Assembly: GCF_003173735.1 (NCBI RefSeq)
Contig: NZ_CP029551.1
Coordinates: forward strand, 4,107,001-4,171,000
Direction of reading: 5' to 3'
DNA from: Methylobacterium radiodurans
GTDB lineage: Bacteria; Pseudomonadota; Alphaproteobacteria; Rhizobiales; Beijerinckiaceae
Length of the DNA stretch: 64,000 bases
Below are positions 62,128 to 64,000 of this stretch, one piece after another. Positions within the stretch are counted from its first letter, which is position 1. Every line of letters starts with the position of its first letter. The notes beneath the pieces were generated by a model. It saw only the letters and a program-made list of their open reading frames with translations. It was not told where the DNA came from and made no database searches. Made by a program: the position numbers and the translations under genes.

Positions 62128-62715
62128 CCCTACCGACCGAGCATCCTCCAGGACATGTCGTGGGTCGCGACGCCAGTTCGGGTCGGCATGACGAGGACGG
62201 AAAGGATCCCGCGACCGGATGTCGATGACGGAGGGATGATTTCCGAAGGCGCCGACCGAAGGGTGCCCAATTCGTGTCGACGCGGGAAATGGGGCATGAA
62301 CCGTCCGGCGGCCGGACGTCGCTAACCCGCCGATGATCACGCCGCGTGGTTGCACGAGGAGCGTCGGCGTTGATCCATCTCGGGCGGCTCGTCACGCTCC
62401 CGGAGAAGCACGGTCCGGGCTTGCCCGCCGCCCCCGCCCGACAGCTCGGCCTCGACCCTAAGGCGGTGCGCTCCTCGACGGAGTTCGGGCGCGCTTCGGG
62501 GACGCCCCGGCTCGACGTTGCCAGATTTTGAGGTTTCGAGTCGGAATACACGTGGCTCGACGCCGGCGAGCAGGAGAGTCCGTGCCTCCGATGGCATACA
62601 GATCTGCGAAATCTGCGAAGGCGGTGCGGCCTTCCCGTTCGATGGCAGAGGTCGGTTACGTGACCTTAAGGCTGCTGTGTTTTTTCCGGCACTCGTGACT
62701 GTTCTGGAACGACCG
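62128..62715. other. Intergenic stretch before the chemoreceptor
   Basis: About 590 bases without a supported gene. Open frames on both strands are Arg/Pro-rich shadows. The chemoreceptor promoter should be near its right end, where the sequence turns T-rich (about 62670-62690). Confidence 0.5.
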
Positions 62716-64000
62716 ATGTTCGCACTCGTCCGGCGCTCCGGCGCAGCCGCCAAGCTCGATGCGGTGGAGCGTTCGCAAGCCACCGTCGCGTTTGCACTCG
62801 ATGGGACCGTGCTGGAGGCCAACCGCAACTTCCTGGACCTTATGGGCTACGGCCTCGACGACGTTCGCGGGCGGCACCACCGGATGTTCGTCGCGGCCGA
62901 CGAGGCGGCGGCCCCTTCCTATGCGGAGTTCTGGGAGGCGCTCCGACGTGGGACGTTCCGGAGCGGCGAGTACAGGCGCATCGCCAGGGACGGCCGCGAA
63001 GTCTGGATCCGAGCCACCTACAATCCGGTGCTCGACGCACGGGGCCGGCCGACGCGCATCGTCAAGTTCGCGCTCGACGTGACCGCCGAGAAGGAGGCCA
63101 CCGCCGAATCCGCCGGGCAGATCGCCGCGATCGGCCGTTCGCAGGCCGTCATCCATTTCGCTCCGGACGGATCGATCCAGGACGCCAACGCCAACTTCCT
63201 CCAGGCAACGGGTTACGACCTGCATGAGATCCGAGGTCGGCACCATCGGATGTTCGTCGAGGAGCCTCATGCGGCCTCTGCCGAGTACCGCGGCTTCTGG
63301 GACGCGCTCGCCCGCGGCGAGTATCGCTCGGGCGAGTTCAAGCGTCTCGCCAAGGGCGGCCGGGAAATCTGGATCCAGGCCTCCTACAACCCCATTCTCG
63401 ACGCGGCTGGACGCGTCCTGAAGGTCGTCAAGTACGCCACCGACGTCACGGCCGCCAAGCAGAAGGCAGCCGACATGGCCGGGAAGGTGGAAGCCGCGGC
63501 GCGATCGCAGGCGGTGATCGAGTTCGACATGGATGGCATCGTGCTCGATGCCAACGCCAACTTCCTGGAGGCGATGGGCTACGCCCTGGACGAGGTCAGG
63601 GGCCGACATCATCGCATGTTCGTCACGCCGGATTATGCCGGAAGCCGGGCCTACGCAGCCTTCTGGGCCAATCTGCGCGCAGGCAAGTTCTCCTCGGCCG
63701 TATACCCGCGCATCGGCAAGGGCGGACGGCAGGTCTGGATCCAGGCGACCTACAATCCCGTGCTCGATCTGAACGGCCGGCCGTGCAAGGTGATCAAGTT
63801 CGCCACCGACGTGACCAACAGCATGGCGGTCCGGACGAAGGCCATCGCGGCCGCGGAGCAGACGTTGGGCCGGGTGCAGGCCGTTGCCGTGGCCTCGGAG
63901 GAGATGCACCGGACGTCGGTGCAGATCGCCGACCAGATGCTGCGGTCGCATCAGGCCGTAGGCGAGATTCAGGAACGCATGCAGGCGGCCGGAGAGGCCG
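62716..64000 (+). CDS. Methyl-accepting chemotaxis protein with three PAS domains (partial)
   Basis: The first 428 residues of a gene that runs off the right edge. No membrane segment is seen. Three similar PAS domains occupy about 15-125, 137-247 and 259-369 with a period near 122 residues; each contains 'GRHHRMFV', 'VWIxATYNPVLD'-like and 'KFATDVT'-like segments. Residue 370 onward begins a signalling coiled coil ('RVQAVAVASEEMHRTSVQIA'). Cytoplasmic PAS chemoreceptors sense redox state or small ligands. The ATG at 62716 is a choice; a GTG at 62695 is in frame. Confidence 0.85.
   Translation, partial: MFALVRRSGAAAKLDAVERSQATVAFALDGTVLEANRNFLDLMGYGLDDVRGRHHRMFVAADEAAAPSYAEFWEALRRGTFRSGEYRRIARDGREVWIRATYNPVLDARGRPTRIVKFALDVTAEKEATAESAGQIAAIGRSQAVIHFAPDGSIQDANANFLQATGYDLHEIRGRHHRMFVEEPHAASAEYRGFWDALARGEYRSGEFKRLAKGGREIWIQASYNPILDAAGRVLKVVKYATDVTAAKQKAADMAGKVEAAARSQAVIEFDMDGIVLDANANFLEAMGYALDEVRGRHHRMFVTPDYAGSRAYAAFWANLRAGKFSSAVYPRIGKGGRQVWIQATYNPVLDLNGRPCKVIKFATDVTNSMAVRTKAIAAAEQTLGRVQAVAVASEEMHRTSVQIADQMLRSHQAVGEIQERMQAAGEA

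Noticed and set aside
1..64000. CRISPR arrays, rRNA genes, prophage genes and an island integrase
   Set aside because: No spaced direct-repeat arrays, rRNA signatures, phage structural motifs or integrase motifs were seen anywhere in the window.

Overview
The window is a high-G+C alphaproteobacterial chromosome segment, most likely Methylobacterium or a close relative (Methylobacteriaceae). The reasons are the rhizobiales-type flagellar locus (motB-motC, a MotE-like protein, flbT-flaF, a DUF1217 protein and an FtcR/Rem-type regulator), the very G+C-rich coding style, and intergenic palindromes of the kind common in these genomes. The genus call is an inference from family knowledge; no 16S gene is present.

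Region A (about 0.4-39.7 kb) is a nearly complete flagellar locus, mostly on the minus strand. Reading with transcription: ftcR; two flagellin genes, each with a CtrA-like box and a shared leader element; a TPR/O-GlcNAc-transferase-like protein and a GT2-like glycosyltransferase that probably glycosylate flagellin; a divergent PilZ gene; a membrane protein; a DUF1217 protein; flgF, fliI, flgE, flgK, flgL, flaF, flbT, flgD, fliQ, flhA, fliR, FliJ-like, FlgJ-like, FlgN-like and a membrane-anchored protein. A heparinase II/III-like gene on the plus strand interrupts the locus. Then follow flgB, flgC, fliE, flgG, flgA, flgI, motE-like, flgH, fliL, fliP, fliF, fliH-like, motB, motC, fliK and a lytic transglycosylase. 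Many neighbours overlap by ATGA/GTGA. motA, fliG, fliM, fliN and flhB are not in the window. The middle of flgG is about 49% G+C inside a locus near 70%, which suggests a recombined segment.

Region B (39.7-45.7 kb) holds small unknown genes, a VanZ-like protein, a TonB-dependent receptor with a cobalamin riboswitch upstream, a structured palindromic repeat, a DadA-like oxidoreductase and tRNA-Arg(TCT).

Region C (45.7-64 kb) begins right after the tRNA and looks like accessory DNA. It has lower gene density, a truncated AI-2E transporter, a response-regulator fragment, IS3 and IS5 remnants, a truncated TPR gene, an autoregulated ribbon-helix-helix-like protein with a palindromic operator array, a CPA1 antiporter, a Crp-family regulator, a LOV-like HWE kinase lacking the photoactive cysteine, a three-gene unknown cluster including a HEPN-like protein with a Cys cluster, a HEAT-repeat protein, a low-G+C secreted protein with two copies of a six-cysteine domain, a YkgJ-like protein, a hypothetical protein and the start of a three-PAS chemoreceptor that runs off the right edge. 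The best candidates for something undescribed are the 53.0-55.5 kb cluster and the protein at 59.0-60.4 kb.
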